From NCBI GenBank assembly GCA_015075365.1, contig JABTUN010000003.1:851060-915059 (forward strand): a stretch of DNA of 64,000 nucleotides. Reading direction: 5' to 3'. The notes beneath the pieces were generated by a model, which was not told where the DNA came from, made no database searches, and was given only the letters and a program-made list of their open reading frames with translations. The stretch's first letter is position 1. Each line of letters opens with the position of its first letter. The translations under genes and the position numbers were made by a program. The stretch is from Verrucomicrobiaceae bacterium. Lineage in GTDB: Bacteria; Verrucomicrobiota; Verrucomicrobiia; Verrucomicrobiales; Verrucomicrobiaceae. This document shows positions 36,046 through 45,700 of the stretch, one piece after another.

Positions 36046-36924
36046 TCACGCCTCACGTTTCTCAATCATCTTCCGCAACCAAGGCAGCATCACCACACTG
36101 GCGATGATGATTCCCGCGCCGAGGTAGAAGCCCGGGCTCATGAACTCGCTGCGTCCGAAGACCAGCGCGGCGAGGATGATGCCGTAAACCGGCTCCAGGT
36201 TGTAGATCACGTTCATGGAGAACACGCTCATCGCGCGCAGCGCCTTCATGAAGCCCGCGTAGGCCGCCACGGTGCAGACGAGCGTCAAAATCGCCAGCCA
36301 CAGCGCCTCCCACGCGCCCGGCAGCGCCGGCACGATGCCTTTTTCAAGAAACGGCCGGCACAGCAGCGATGCTCCAAACGCGCCCGCCATCTGATAGCAG
36401 CCGATCACGTTCCAGTGGTGCGTGCTGACGATCTGCTTGCTCATCGTCGCGAAAATCGCGGCCAGCAGCGCCGCGCTGATCGCCACCGTGAATCCAAGCC
36501 AGTAGCTGAACTCGACCTGGTAGATGATCCACACCGCGCCGACCATCACGAGGCCCACCACGAGCTCCAGCGGCCGCCAGCGGCGCGTGCCATCGATCAG
36601 CGGTTCGATCAACGAGGCCCACAGCATGCCCGTGGGCATCGCCGCGAGGCACACCGAGGCCGTGGAAAGGCGCGCGGACAAGAAAAACAGCACCCAGTGC
36701 ACCCCGAGCACCGCGCCCACCGCCGCGAAGCGCCACGCCCGTCCGCGCTCGACACGCAGACCGCCGTGCAGTTGGGCAAGGAGCGCAAACACGAGCGTGG
36801 AAACGCCCGTGCGCCAGATCGTGACATCCACCGCGGGCATTTCGATGAGTTTGCCAAGGACCGCCGTGAGGCCCCACGCCACGACCACGATGTGCATCAG
36901 CAGGTAGTCGCGAAAGGTGGTCAT
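36046..36924 (-). CDS. EamA/DMT-family transporter
   Basis: A 292-residue membrane protein with about ten hydrophobic segments in two tandem halves of five, the layout of the drug/metabolite transporter EamA family. The first half begins LLMHIVVVAWGLTAVLGKL and the second half VNVIYNLEPVYGIILAALVFG contains the typical NLEPV motif. Such proteins export metabolites or amino acids. The substrate is unknown. Its stop is immediately next to the stop of the convergent lipoprotein gene. Confidence 0.88.
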   Translation of the reverse strand: MTTFRDYLLMHIVVVAWGLTAVLGKLIEMPAVDVTIWRTGVSTLVFALLAQLHGGLRVERGRAWRFAAVGAVLGVHWVLFFLSARLSTASVCLAAMPTGMLWASLIEPLIDGTRRWRPLELVVGLVMVGAVWIIYQVEFSYWLGFTVAISAALLAAIFATMSKQIVSTHHWNVIGCYQMAGAFGASLLCRPFLEKGIVPALPGAWEALWLAILTLVCTVAAYAGFMKALRAMSVFSMNVIYNLEPVYGIILAALVFGRSEFMSPGFYLGAGIIIASVVMLPWLRKMIEKREA

Positions 36925-36933
36925 GTCATTTTG

Positions 36934-37020
36934 TTCTCAGTTCCCAGTTCTCGGTTCCCAGTTTTCTCTTTCGTTTGCGATTCCAACAACCGGGAGCGGA
37001 GAACAGAGAACCGGGAACTG
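36934..37020. repeat. Heptamer-period imperfect palindrome
   Basis: Left arm 36938-36959 (CAGTTCC, CAGTTCT, CGGTTCC in sevens) is nearly inverted at 36999-37020 (ACAGAGAACCGGGAACTG), with about three mismatches in 22. Both arms are themselves seven-base tandem repeats. It fills the gap between the EamA start and the VWA gene's stop. Confidence 0.65.
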
Positions 37021-37023
37021 CAT

Positions 37024-39309
37024 TCACACGAGCTTGAGCCGCTTGCGCATCAGCCACTCGATGGTGAGCAGGATGATGGCAGCTCCGAACCACCACCAAC
37101 TGCTCCACAAAATCGTCTCCTTGGTGATGACCTGCTTGCGGTCCATGCTTTGCAGGAGGTTTGGCAGGTCGGTGGCAGCCTGCTCCTCGCGCAGGAAACG
37201 TCCGCCGCTGTTCTGCGCCATCGTTTCGAGCAGCGGTCGGTTCATCGTGAGCGTGGCCCACTCAGGATTGCCGAGATCGGAGACATGGAGCGAGAGACGC
37301 GCGTCGCTGCGCACAGCGCTGGGGCTTTCGGCGACGGCGATCTCATAGGTGCCTGCCTTCAGCGGCGGCGTGAGCGCGCGGTAGATGCCGGGATGTGTGG
37401 GATCGGGCTCAAGCTGGAGCGTGGCGACATCATTGCCATCGTGCAGCAGGTAGGCGCGCGGTTGCGCGTCGGTGACGATGTCGCCTTTGTCGTTGCGGAC
37501 GCGCACGCGGATCTCAGACGTTTCGCCGGGCGAGTAACGCAGGCGGTCGGTGCCGACGGCGATTTTTTTCTGATCGATCTGGAAGGGCGGGGCCGCGATC
37601 CACGCGCCGAGCTGCATCCAGAGGCGCTGGTGATACAAATCCGCGACCTGGAAACGCCAGCGCCACAACTCATCCGTGCCGACATAGAGCACCGCGCCCG
37701 CGCCGACCTGGCGGAAGACGACGGCGGGCTGCTGCGCCTTCACCAGCGTGATGGCGGCGGGCAGCGGCTCGACATTGGAGTGCCAGTTCACCTTTTGCAG
37801 CGTGGGCCAGAGCGTGACGTTCGCGCTGGGGCTGTCGCTGAGGCGCAGCGCGTCGAAACGCTGGCCGTCGGTGGTGAGTTCGAGCGCGGTGGGCTTCGGC
37901 TTTTCGATGGCGTTGCCAAACTTCACCGGGATGAGCGGCGCGGTCTTCCCGCTCGCCCAGTCGCGCAGTTTGCCGCGCTGGCCGTCGATGAGGATCATGC
38001 CGCCGCCGCGTTTCTCGACGAACTCGATCATCCAGTCGATGTGCTCGGCCCTGAAGCGGCTCACGGCCGCGTCGCCGAGGATGATGAGGTCGTAGCTGAG
38101 CAGTTCGTCGCGTGTTTTCGGGAAATCCTGCTGCAGCGAGCCCTTCGCCGGGTCATCGGCCATGTCGTCAAAGAGCAGCACGGCCTGCCAGCGCTCGTCG
38201 CGGTCGTAGTGGTTGTGAATGTAGCGCGTCTCCCAGCGCGGACGGCCATCGACGATGAGCACCTTGCGCTTCTTTTCGAGCAGATGGATGGCGAGCTCGC
38301 GCGCGTTGTTCGAACGCGTCTTTTCGAGCGAGACACGGTCGCCGCTGGCCGCGACCTGGATGTTCACGCTGCGCAGTGTCTTGTCACGCTGGCCCGGCGC
38401 GGGCGGCGGCAGCTCGGCGACGGGGAAGATGAAGTCGAAGGCCTTCTCGCCCTTGCCATCGGTGGTGAAGTCGCGTTTCCACAGCACCTTGCCCTGGCTT
38501 TCGATGCGCACGGTGGCGGGAATGCCCGCGGGCATGCTGTCATTGATCGTGAGACGGCCCTGGAAGTTCTCCTTGCTGAACACGGACTCCGGCGCGTTCA
38601 CATCCAGGAGCGACAAATCCGGCGGCGGCACCTCCGTGCCGAAACCGACGGTGAAAACGGACGTGCCGGTGCCTTTGAGCGCCGTGCTGAACTCCTCCGG
38701 CGAGCCGCTGGCGTTGTGCTGGCCGTCGCTGAGCACGACGAGCGCCGTTCCGGCTGTCACCGGGCCGAGCGCGCCACGCAGCGTCTGATCGAGATTCGTG
38801 ATCGGCGTCGTCGCAGGCAGGTCAAAGGCCGAAGGCAGCTCACCGGAGGTGTCCTTGCCGCCCTGGCGGTGCCACCAGATCCGCTGCGTGTTGTTGCCGC
38901 GCAGCGCGACGAGCTCCACATCCTGCGTCTCGGCGAGTTTTTTGAGCAGCGGCGTGTTTCCTTTGAAAAGCAGGTCCTCGGCGCGCTGGAAGCGTGTTTT
39001 GGCCTTCTTGTCGCCGTTTTCATCGCTGAGCTGCATCGAAGCGGAGCTGTCCACCGCGATCACCACGCGCCCCAACTGCCGCAGCGTCGTCACATGCCGC
39101 AAAACCGGCCCTGCGAGTGCCAGCACGAGAATGAACACTGCCAGCGCGCGCAACAGCGCGGGAACCTTCGCGAACGGCGAAGAGACGAACTTCAACTCCC
39201 GCCGGTAAAGCCACCACATCACCACGGCGAGCCCGAACGCGATCAAAACCACCGGCACCGGCGGATAGCCGCCGGTGAAGCGCAGAGTGGTCTCGGTGGT
39301 GGGATTCAT
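37024..39309 (-). CDS. VWA and glutamine-amidotransferase-like membrane protein
   Basis: A 761-residue protein. Two N-terminal membrane segments (PVVLIAFGLAVVMWWLYRR and LLRALAVFILVLALAGPVL) are followed by a VWA-type domain (VVIAVDSSASMQLSDENG), then a class I amidotransferase-like fold (YDLIILGDAAVSRFRAEHID, GGGMILIDGQRG), and a final membrane helix. This architecture belongs to the MoxR/DUF58/BatA type clusters thought to assemble or fold metal-dependent envelope proteins. Those other members are 12 kb away on the same strand, so this gene appears separated from them. Confidence 0.8.
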   Translation of the reverse strand: MNPTTETTLRFTGGYPPVPVVLIAFGLAVVMWWLYRRELKFVSSPFAKVPALLRALAVFILVLALAGPVLRHVTTLRQLGRVVIAVDSSASMQLSDENGDKKAKTRFQRAEDLLFKGNTPLLKKLAETQDVELVALRGNNTQRIWWHRQGGKDTSGELPSAFDLPATTPITNLDQTLRGALGPVTAGTALVVLSDGQHNASGSPEEFSTALKGTGTSVFTVGFGTEVPPPDLSLLDVNAPESVFSKENFQGRLTINDSMPAGIPATVRIESQGKVLWKRDFTTDGKGEKAFDFIFPVAELPPPAPGQRDKTLRSVNIQVAASGDRVSLEKTRSNNARELAIHLLEKKRKVLIVDGRPRWETRYIHNHYDRDERWQAVLLFDDMADDPAKGSLQQDFPKTRDELLSYDLIILGDAAVSRFRAEHIDWMIEFVEKRGGGMILIDGQRGKLRDWASGKTAPLIPVKFGNAIEKPKPTALELTTDGQRFDALRLSDSPSANVTLWPTLQKVNWHSNVEPLPAAITLVKAQQPAVVFRQVGAGAVLYVGTDELWRWRFQVADLYHQRLWMQLGAWIAAPPFQIDQKKIAVGTDRLRYSPGETSEIRVRVRNDKGDIVTDAQPRAYLLHDGNDVATLQLEPDPTHPGIYRALTPPLKAGTYEIAVAESPSAVRSDARLSLHVSDLGNPEWATLTMNRPLLETMAQNSGGRFLREEQAATDLPNLLQSMDRKQVITKETILWSSWWWFGAAIILLTIEWLMRKRLKLV

Positions 39310-39315
39310 GCGGGA

Positions 39316-39540
39316 TTAATTGAGTCTTGCTGGCATCGCTGCAAACTCAATGCAGGCATTCAAATCCTCGCGCTCCAAATCCGGGAACTCCGCCAGCACT
39401 TCTTCAATACTGCTTCCGCCGTCCAGATATTCGAGAACCGCCTCCACCGGATAGCGCAGTCCACGGATCACAGGCTTGCCATGGCAGATTTCGGGATCGC
39501 AGGTGATTCGTGCAGGGAGTGAGGAGGGTTTCAGGAGCAT
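39316..39540 (-). CDS. DUF433 antitoxin-like protein, apparently orphan
   Basis: A 74-residue protein with the DUF433 signature: ITCDPEICHGKPVIRGLRYP and EEVLAEFPDLEREDLNACIEFA. DUF433 proteins usually precede a DUF5615 PIN-like toxin gene. Downstream on the same strand the next gene begins 6 bp away and is the VWA protein, so no toxin partner is present. Confidence 0.82.
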   Translation of the reverse strand: MLLKPSSLPARITCDPEICHGKPVIRGLRYPVEAVLEYLDGGSSIEEVLAEFPDLEREDLNACIEFAAMPARLN

Positions 39541-39622
39541 GCGTCTTCGTGACCGTGCTTTTAACTGGCCACTGCCATCCTTTCTATCCCGCGCTTTGTC
39601 AACCGCCAGCCGCAGGCGATGC

Positions 39623-40492
39623 TCATGCCCGCAACTGACGCCATGCAGAAACCATCCTCTGGCTGGCGCGGGCCATGATGGCTGGCGGGAGGAACAGAAT
39701 ATAAAAGCACATCATCTGGAGGCTGAACCAGATGATCGTCGTGAACATCATCGCGATGAGCAGATGCAGCATCAAACCCACGGGCACGCCGATGATCCGC
39801 AAGCGACGTACACTGAGCAGGACGGGCGCGCCGAGTTCGAAGATCAATGCCGACCAGTGCATGATGGCGAAAACCCACATGGGCAGGTAGTTGAGGCACC
39901 ACGCGGCGAAATCCGTGCGGTAGGCTCCCTGGATGTTGTGCCAGACCGCATCGCTGTGAGAAAGCCAGACACCGTGCCATGCCTTGGAAACTCCCGCGCC
40001 GAGGTAAAAGATGCAGACAAACGCCTGGAGGATGCGCACCGGGGCCACGGTTTGCAGCATCTCGCCCCCCGTCGTCCTGACCGGGCCGGGGGCGGTGGCC
40101 AGCACGGCCAGCACGATGATGTACACCCGGTTCAGCGCCGCCGCGCCCGCCGTGTCCGCATAGGTGATGTACCACGCGATGCCGAGCAGCAGCCACAGCA
40201 TGACGCGGCGCTGCCAGCCGAGCATGAAGGCAGCCACCGTCCCATAAAAGACCACCGCCAGCAGTTGCGCCGCCCACAGGGGCAGCAGCGGCAGAGGCGG
40301 GCCTTCTCCGCGCGAGTAATTGTCCGGCGTGTAGTGAAAACCCGCCTCGGTGAGCCATTCCTCCACATGCAGAAAGCGCGCCGTCAGGTAGCAGGCAAAG
40401 CTGAGCACAAAGGCACGCTCAAACCACCGCAGCCGGGCCGGGTGCTCCAGCTTCACGAGGGAGTGCATCAGCTTGGACAGGTATCCGGGCAT
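39623..40492 (-). CDS. HTTM-domain membrane protein
   Basis: A 289-residue protein with about seven membrane segments. The stretch FVCIFYLGAGVSKAWHGVW near residue 155 is typical of HTTM proteins, the membrane domain shared with vitamin K-dependent gamma-carboxylase and with SdpB, which is needed to mature the Bacillus SdpC toxin. Its start is two bases after the LRR gene's stop, and all genes back to the giant toxin-like gene follow with minimal spacing, so a role in that protein's maturation is conceivable. Confidence 0.75.
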   Translation of the reverse strand: MPGYLSKLMHSLVKLEHPARLRWFERAFVLSFACYLTARFLHVEEWLTEAGFHYTPDNYSRGEGPPLPLLPLWAAQLLAVVFYGTVAAFMLGWQRRVMLWLLLGIAWYITYADTAGAAALNRVYIIVLAVLATAPGPVRTTGGEMLQTVAPVRILQAFVCIFYLGAGVSKAWHGVWLSHSDAVWHNIQGAYRTDFAAWCLNYLPMWVFAIMHWSALIFELGAPVLLSVRRLRIIGVPVGLMLHLLIAMMFTTIIWFSLQMMCFYILFLPPAIMARASQRMVSAWRQLRA

Positions 40493-40494
40493 GA

Positions 40495-41949
40495 TCAGGG
40501 TTTGGCAGGAGTGGTTGCGGGTGCCTTCACGGGAGGCACGCCTGGTTTGGAGGGCTTCGGAGGCACCATGCTCTTGTTGGTGCTAGAAGGAGCGGGAGTG
40601 AGGGTGACGATGCCATCCGCTGCCACGATCTTTTTCAAAGTTGGGTGTCCACGCAGGGATTCGGCCTGTGCCTTGGTGACCGTCGTGCCTTCCAGGGAGA
40701 GGGATTCCAGCCGCCGCAGCTCGCGGAGTTCGGCCAGACCTGCGGCGGGGAGCGGGACACCATCCAGCCGCAGTTCTTTGAGCTTGGGCAGCCGCCGCAG
40801 GGCACGCAGATCGGAGTCACTGAGCGGGATGCCGCTGAGGTCCAGGGATTCCAGGGTGGTGCCACCTTTCAGCTTTGCCAGTTGCCCCTCTAGCAGCGCG
40901 CATCCCGCCACGGACAGGTGCCGCAGTTGCGGCCAGGGCGTGAGGTCCAGGAGGATGTCCGCGCCCGTTTTGGTGCGAGCCAGAGACAGCGATTCCAGGC
41001 CCGGCATCCCGCGCAGGCGGCCCGCCATCCAGGCATCCACCGCTGTGTCATCCAGGCGCAGCGTGCGGAGGAATTTCAGACTGGTCAGCCAGTTGGCGCT
41101 GGAGCTGCCCGCCTTCGTGCGGCTCAGGTCCACAGAGGTGAGCTGGGACAGCCGCCCCAGCGGGCCGCCCCAGGCATCCGTATAGCCCGTGCCTGCCAGG
41201 GACAGGTGCTTGAGACCGGGCAGCTTCTCCACCAGCAGCGGCAGCAGCCCGGCGGTGATCTGGCTGCCCGTTAGGTCCAGGCTGTCCCAGCGCGTTCCTT
41301 TCTCCAGCAGCGCGCGCAGCTCCGCGTCCCCGAAAACCACAGGAGCCTGGAAGCGTGTCGCGGGCAGGATGATCTTCCCTTTTTGAAACCGGTGCGTGCT
41401 GAGGATTTTCCGGTCCTTCGCGGGCACCAGGCGCAGCGGCGGATGCACCCAGGCTCCGGCGGGTCGCGCCAGCGCCGGGCTGCCGGCATCGAACCACACA
41501 CGTACAAAGCGCAGCTCCTCCACCGCCGCGCTTTTCGGGAAAAGCTGCCGGTGCTTCTGCACGATGTACTGCGCCATCCGGCGGCGCAGCTCCCCGCCGT
41601 GGCTGGCGCTGCTGTCATCCAGCATGCGGTCCAGCCGGTTCCGCCCGCCGGAGGGATGAATGCTGCTGTAGAGATCGGTGCGAAAGTCCTCCCAGGTCTT
41701 GCTCCCCGCGAAGCGCATCTCGATGTAGTTGCACCGCCACCGCGTCACCCGCCCGCTGAACACCCCGCTGATGTGGTAGAGGCGCTCCCAGCGCACCCCA
41801 AGAACCGGCGGCAGGGATTGACGCGTCGTCGCCACCCAGAGCTGGGGCGCGAGCAGGCCGCACGCCCACACCGCAAAATACAGACAATGCCAGCGGTTCG
41901 GAAAGGAGGGAGTGCGACTGATCATGAGTTCGCGCCGTTTGGCTGTCAT
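40495..41949 (-). CDS. HTTM-partner protein with leucine-rich repeats
   Basis: A 484-residue protein whose ATG at 41949 directly follows the stop of the 64-residue gene. One membrane segment near residues 18-35. Residues 45-150 (RRWERLYHISG-like WRCNYIEMRFAGSKTW, LRRRMAQYIVQKHRQLFP) resemble the soluble partner often encoded beside HTTM proteins. From about residue 195 to 430 there are roughly ten leucine-rich repeats of about 23-25 residues (LKELRLDGVPLPAAGLAEL). A proline-rich tail ends the protein. LRRs suggest protein binding. Confidence 0.7.
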   Translation of the reverse strand: MTAKRRELMISRTPSFPNRWHCLYFAVWACGLLAPQLWVATTRQSLPPVLGVRWERLYHISGVFSGRVTRWRCNYIEMRFAGSKTWEDFRTDLYSSIHPSGGRNRLDRMLDDSSASHGGELRRRMAQYIVQKHRQLFPKSAAVEELRFVRVWFDAGSPALARPAGAWVHPPLRLVPAKDRKILSTHRFQKGKIILPATRFQAPVVFGDAELRALLEKGTRWDSLDLTGSQITAGLLPLLVEKLPGLKHLSLAGTGYTDAWGGPLGRLSQLTSVDLSRTKAGSSSANWLTSLKFLRTLRLDDTAVDAWMAGRLRGMPGLESLSLARTKTGADILLDLTPWPQLRHLSVAGCALLEGQLAKLKGGTTLESLDLSGIPLSDSDLRALRRLPKLKELRLDGVPLPAAGLAELRELRRLESLSLEGTTVTKAQAESLRGHPTLKKIVAADGIVTLTPAPSSTNKSMVPPKPSKPGVPPVKAPATTPAKP

Positions 41950-42144
41950 TCAGTAGTCCCCGACCAGCTTGCGCGCTTCCATTTTTTCGACAACGACAGA
42001 GAGTGCTTTCGCGATGTCGATTGAGTCAAGGACTCCCGCATCAACCAAGCCATCCACAATGATCGCCGCAAAGTCGAAAGTCGAAATGCTGGTCACGACA
42101 GCGGAGTTTTGAGCTGCATCAGAGACATCATTCATCTGTGTCAT
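41950..42144 (-). CDS. Small acidic protein in toxin operon
   Basis: A 64-residue protein (MTQMNDVSDAAQNS start) with FDFAAIIVDGLVDAGVLD. No family recognised. Its start overlaps the upstream gene by four bases and its stop abuts the next ATG, so it is translated with both neighbours. AT-rich compared with the flanks. Confidence 0.55.
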   Translation of the reverse strand: MTQMNDVSDAAQNSAVVTSISTFDFAAIIVDGLVDAGVLDSIDIAKALSVVVEKMEARKLVGDY

Positions 42145-42344
42145 CCAATGAGTTCGATTCCCACAAGGCGGTTTTCAGCATCAAGGTCAATTTGAACATC
42201 TGGACCAACATATTCAGGCAAGAGAGTTCGCAGTGAAATTGAACGCTTCACAAACCCAGGAGTGGAAACTGGTCTGGGACAAGTCTGCAAATAGGCGACC
42301 CGTACATCATGACTACTGACTTTCAGATGGTAAGGCGATTTCAT
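42141..42344 (-). CDS. DUF2283-like small protein
   Basis: A 67-residue protein from ATG 42344, one base after the stop of the upstream gene. The C-terminal VQIDLDAENRLVGIELIG resembles the core of DUF2283 proteins, which are small and often lie in toxin-antitoxin or mobile contexts. Assignment is from pattern only. Confidence 0.55.
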   Translation of the reverse strand: MKSPYHLKVSSHDVRVAYLQTCPRPVSTPGFVKRSISLRTLLPEYVGPDVQIDLDAENRLVGIELIG

Positions 42345-42345
42345 T

Positions 42346-42705
42346 TCACTTCGCGGTCTGTCCAAACGGAACCACCAAATCGTCCGATGTCGCTTCGACC
42401 CATTCGACTGGGAGCACTTTGCTAAAATAGTCAGCTTCTTCCAAAGAACGAACTGCTCTCAGAATCTCAGGAACTCTAATTTCATGAACGAGAACTAAAT
42501 AAGGGTAAGCTTTGACTTCTTTGAGTTTCGTCACGATCACCTCGGCATCCTGAAGTAGCCGTCGAGGCACATAGAAATCCAGGCGATAACACAGATGGTC
42601 GTGAGTTCGCACAAATACATGTGAACAATACCACCGCACAAAGGCATCATCCAAGTCAGGATCATCACCCTCACCGAGAAACACGAGATCACGAACCTTT
42701 TTCAT
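42346..42705 (-). CDS. Candidate immunity protein for the adjacent toxin
   Basis: A 119-residue, AT-rich gene whose ATG lies inside the stop of the giant toxin-like gene (overlap 42702-42705). It has no signal peptide and is probably cytoplasmic. It contains alpha/beta character (DAEVIVTKLKEVKAYPYLVL, EILRAVRSLEEADYFSKVLP). In polymorphic toxin systems the gene directly after the toxin is the immunity gene, so this is the leading candidate; sequence alone does not prove it. Confidence 0.6.
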   Translation of the reverse strand: MKKVRDLVFLGEGDDPDLDDAFVRWYCSHVFVRTHDHLCYRLDFYVPRRLLQDAEVIVTKLKEVKAYPYLVLVHEIRVPEILRAVRSLEEADYFSKVLPVEWVEATSDDLVVPFGQTAK

Positions 42706-45700
42706 TGAATGTGATTTTGGTCATAAAATGTGACTTTGTTTAACTCTGCCTGAAATTGATCCGGCGTCAATTTAACGCCTTCTTTTGGCATGATCTCAAG
42801 GTGGCCTTCGGCACCAACCTGTTTGATCTGCAATGTCTCTGGAATCGTTTTAATCTGGTTCGCACCGCGGCGCTCCACATGGATGTATTTAGGATCTACA
42901 TTTGTTGATGGGCCATGCGTTGGAGCTACATAACCTTGACTGTCAAGATCGTATTCAGGTTTACCCTTTCTGTCTGTTTTGATTTTCATGTCTCTTCCAC
43001 CCCGGAAAACAGCGTGCTCGGTTGGATCTACAACTGCCCCCGTAGGCACGTCTTTGGGACTGATTCTTGGGGGCTGGGCCGGAGTTGATGGCGTAGGTTT
43101 ACCCGGCGGCGGCTGGTTGTTGTGCGGCGACGAGCCGTTGGTGGTGGGGCTGGTGGGGGGAGCCTGGGTCGGCGGTGTGCCGCCGGAGCCGCTGCTGCCA
43201 GAACCAGAGCCACCCGTGCCGGAACCGTTTCCTCCTGAGCCAGTACCAGAGCCGCCTGAGCCACTACCGCCACTGCCATTCGAGGCACTGGGGTTGGGCT
43301 TGCCGCCTGAAGGCGTGCTTGACGGCGGGAGATCGGCCTTGCCCGGTTTCGGAGCATTCGCCATCTGCTGCGCACCTTTGCCGAAGTTGGGGGAAAAACC
43401 AAAAGTCATCAAGTTGATGGCCAGGCTGAGGCCTGCCAACGCACGAATCTTGACGCTCTCTTCCGTGTCAGCCAAAGTTTGAGCATCCATAACCTCGCCC
43501 AGCCCCGGGAGCAGGCTGCCGAGGAACTCCATGCCGCCACGAATGTCCCGCCACACCGCGCCCAAATCGGTGCGGATGCCGATGGTCGTTTTCACGCCAC
43601 CCTTGGTGGAGGTCCAGACGGGGATGGCTTCCGTCTCGTCGCCTGGAGGCGTTCCGGGACTTACGGGGGGCTTCGGCGGCGTGTTGGGATCGTTGTCCGG
43701 GTCGTCCGCAGCCTTTTTGGGGCGCACTGTCACAACCGTGCCACGCCAGTGGCCCCCGTTTGCAGTGGGGCCTTGGACGGGTTGCAAGGCCGCTTTGTAC
43801 TCCAGCGTGTCCTGCCACTCGTAACGGACGATCTCACCATCATCGTTGTCATCATTGTCGTCGGAATCATCATTGTCGTCGGAGTCATCGTCCTCGTCAT
43901 TGTAATCGTTTTCGTCGGAGTCGTCGTTGTAGTCGTTCTCCGGGTCATCGTTCTCCGGGTCGTCATTCTCCGGGTCGTCATTCTCCGGGTCATCGTTCTC
44001 CGGGTCATCGTTCTCCGGGTCATCGTTCTCCGGGTCATCGTTCTCCGGGTCATCGTTCTCCGGGTCATCGTTCTCCGGGTCGTCATTCTCCGGGTCGTCA
44101 TTCTCCGGGTCGTCATTCTCCGGGTCGTCATTCTCCGGGTCGTCATTCTCCGGGTCGTCATTCTCCGGGTCATCGTTCTCCGGGGCTCCCATTTCACCTT
44201 CCCCGGCTGCGTCATCGTCATCATCATTGGGATCCTGTGGATCAAGGCCGGCGTTCACCTCTTCAAAATCGCTTTTCCCGCCGCCATCAGTGTCGATGAC
44301 CTTGGGGTGCAGTTCCATGGTTTGCTCGATAAAATCCCCCAGTCCATCCCCATCGGCGTCCGGGCTCAAGGGGTCGGCATGGAGCTTGTCCATTCCGTCA
44401 AAGACACCATCACCATCCGTGTCGTTGACTTGCGAATTCGTTCCAGACAAAAACTCCGCGTTGTCCTCGAGACCGTCAGAGTCCGAGTCCGGGTGGAGAG
44501 GGTCTGTGGTCACGGTGCCTGCAGCCCCGGTGATTTCATTATAGTCGCTCAGGCCGTCCCCGTCCGTGTCGCTCGCCATGGGATCAGTGCCATGTCCGGC
44601 CCCGTCGATCTCCGGTTCCTCGCCGTCCAGCAGTCCGTCACTGTCATAATCGGGATCCTCGTCGCTGAGTCCCATTTCCTTCTCCTGGTCTCGGGTGAGT
44701 CCGTCGTTATCCCAGTCATCATCCCCCTCATCCTCATCGTCGTCGGTGGAATCGAGGGGATCACCCGTGTGGTACTCTGGATCGTCCGCAGTCAGGTCCA
44801 CTCCGTTCATGTGGCCCACTTCCTCTCCATCGTAGCGTCCGCCGCCGTCGGTGTCCGGATTGTGAGGATCGGTTCCGATGTCCAGCTCGTGGGAATTGGA
44901 CAGGCCATCGTTGTCGGAATCCACAAAAGGCTCCTCGTCCTGCGTGTCCTCGTCGGCCACATACTCCGCGCCTTCGCCGGTGTGGAGCCAGTTCATGAAA
45001 TCAAACAGAGTCTCCGCCCCGTAGCGCCCGTCCTGAACCCTGAAGAACACTTCCCCTTCCTCATCCTCCCGCGCGTTCAAGCGGACCGCGATGAAGAAGT
45101 CGTCCACGGAATCAAAATACTCCGGCCCGGAGGCCGCCTTGAAGAGCACCTGGCCTATCTTCATCAGCATGACCTCGCGCTCGGCGGACGGTGCCGCAGA
45201 GGATGCGGTGGTTGCGTTTCGCACCGCGCCGGAGATGGAACGGGCGGTCCAGCCGTCGAGCGTGGTGCCATCCGGCATTAGTTCCTTCCACTCGGCGTAC
45301 TCCTTGATCGAGTCAAACACACGCAATTCCTCGTCAACTCGGACGTGAATCTGACCGCGTTTCAGACCGCGCCCGGCCTCTATCTCGGTTTTGACCATTT
45401 CCTCCTTGCTGCGATAGGGGCGCATCCTGGCACCGGACTTGAAACGAAAAGTCGCGGGCCAGTCGAGGCTGGCGCTCTCCTGGCAGAAGGCGTCCAGGTC
45501 CTCAAAGACGACCGTCCTTAGTCCATCACTGGCGGCCACTTCTCCGCTGCGCAATCCCTCGCCGGAATGAATCTCTCCATAAACAAAGGATTTGGCATCG
45601 GGGTGGTCTTTCACCTCCCCATCCCAGCGCCGGACCACATAGCGGCCATCCGGCGGTGTGTCCGCTGCGAACCGCTCATCCACCGCTCTGCGAATGTCCT

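Noticed and set aside
36415..39522. Very long plus-strand open frame opposite the VWA gene
   Set aside because: It mirrors a well-supported minus-strand gene; the translation is Arg/Glu/Asp-rich without domains, as expected for an antisense frame in high-GC DNA.
43932..44187. CRISPR array
   Set aside because: The 15-bp units have no spacers and lie within a coding gene.
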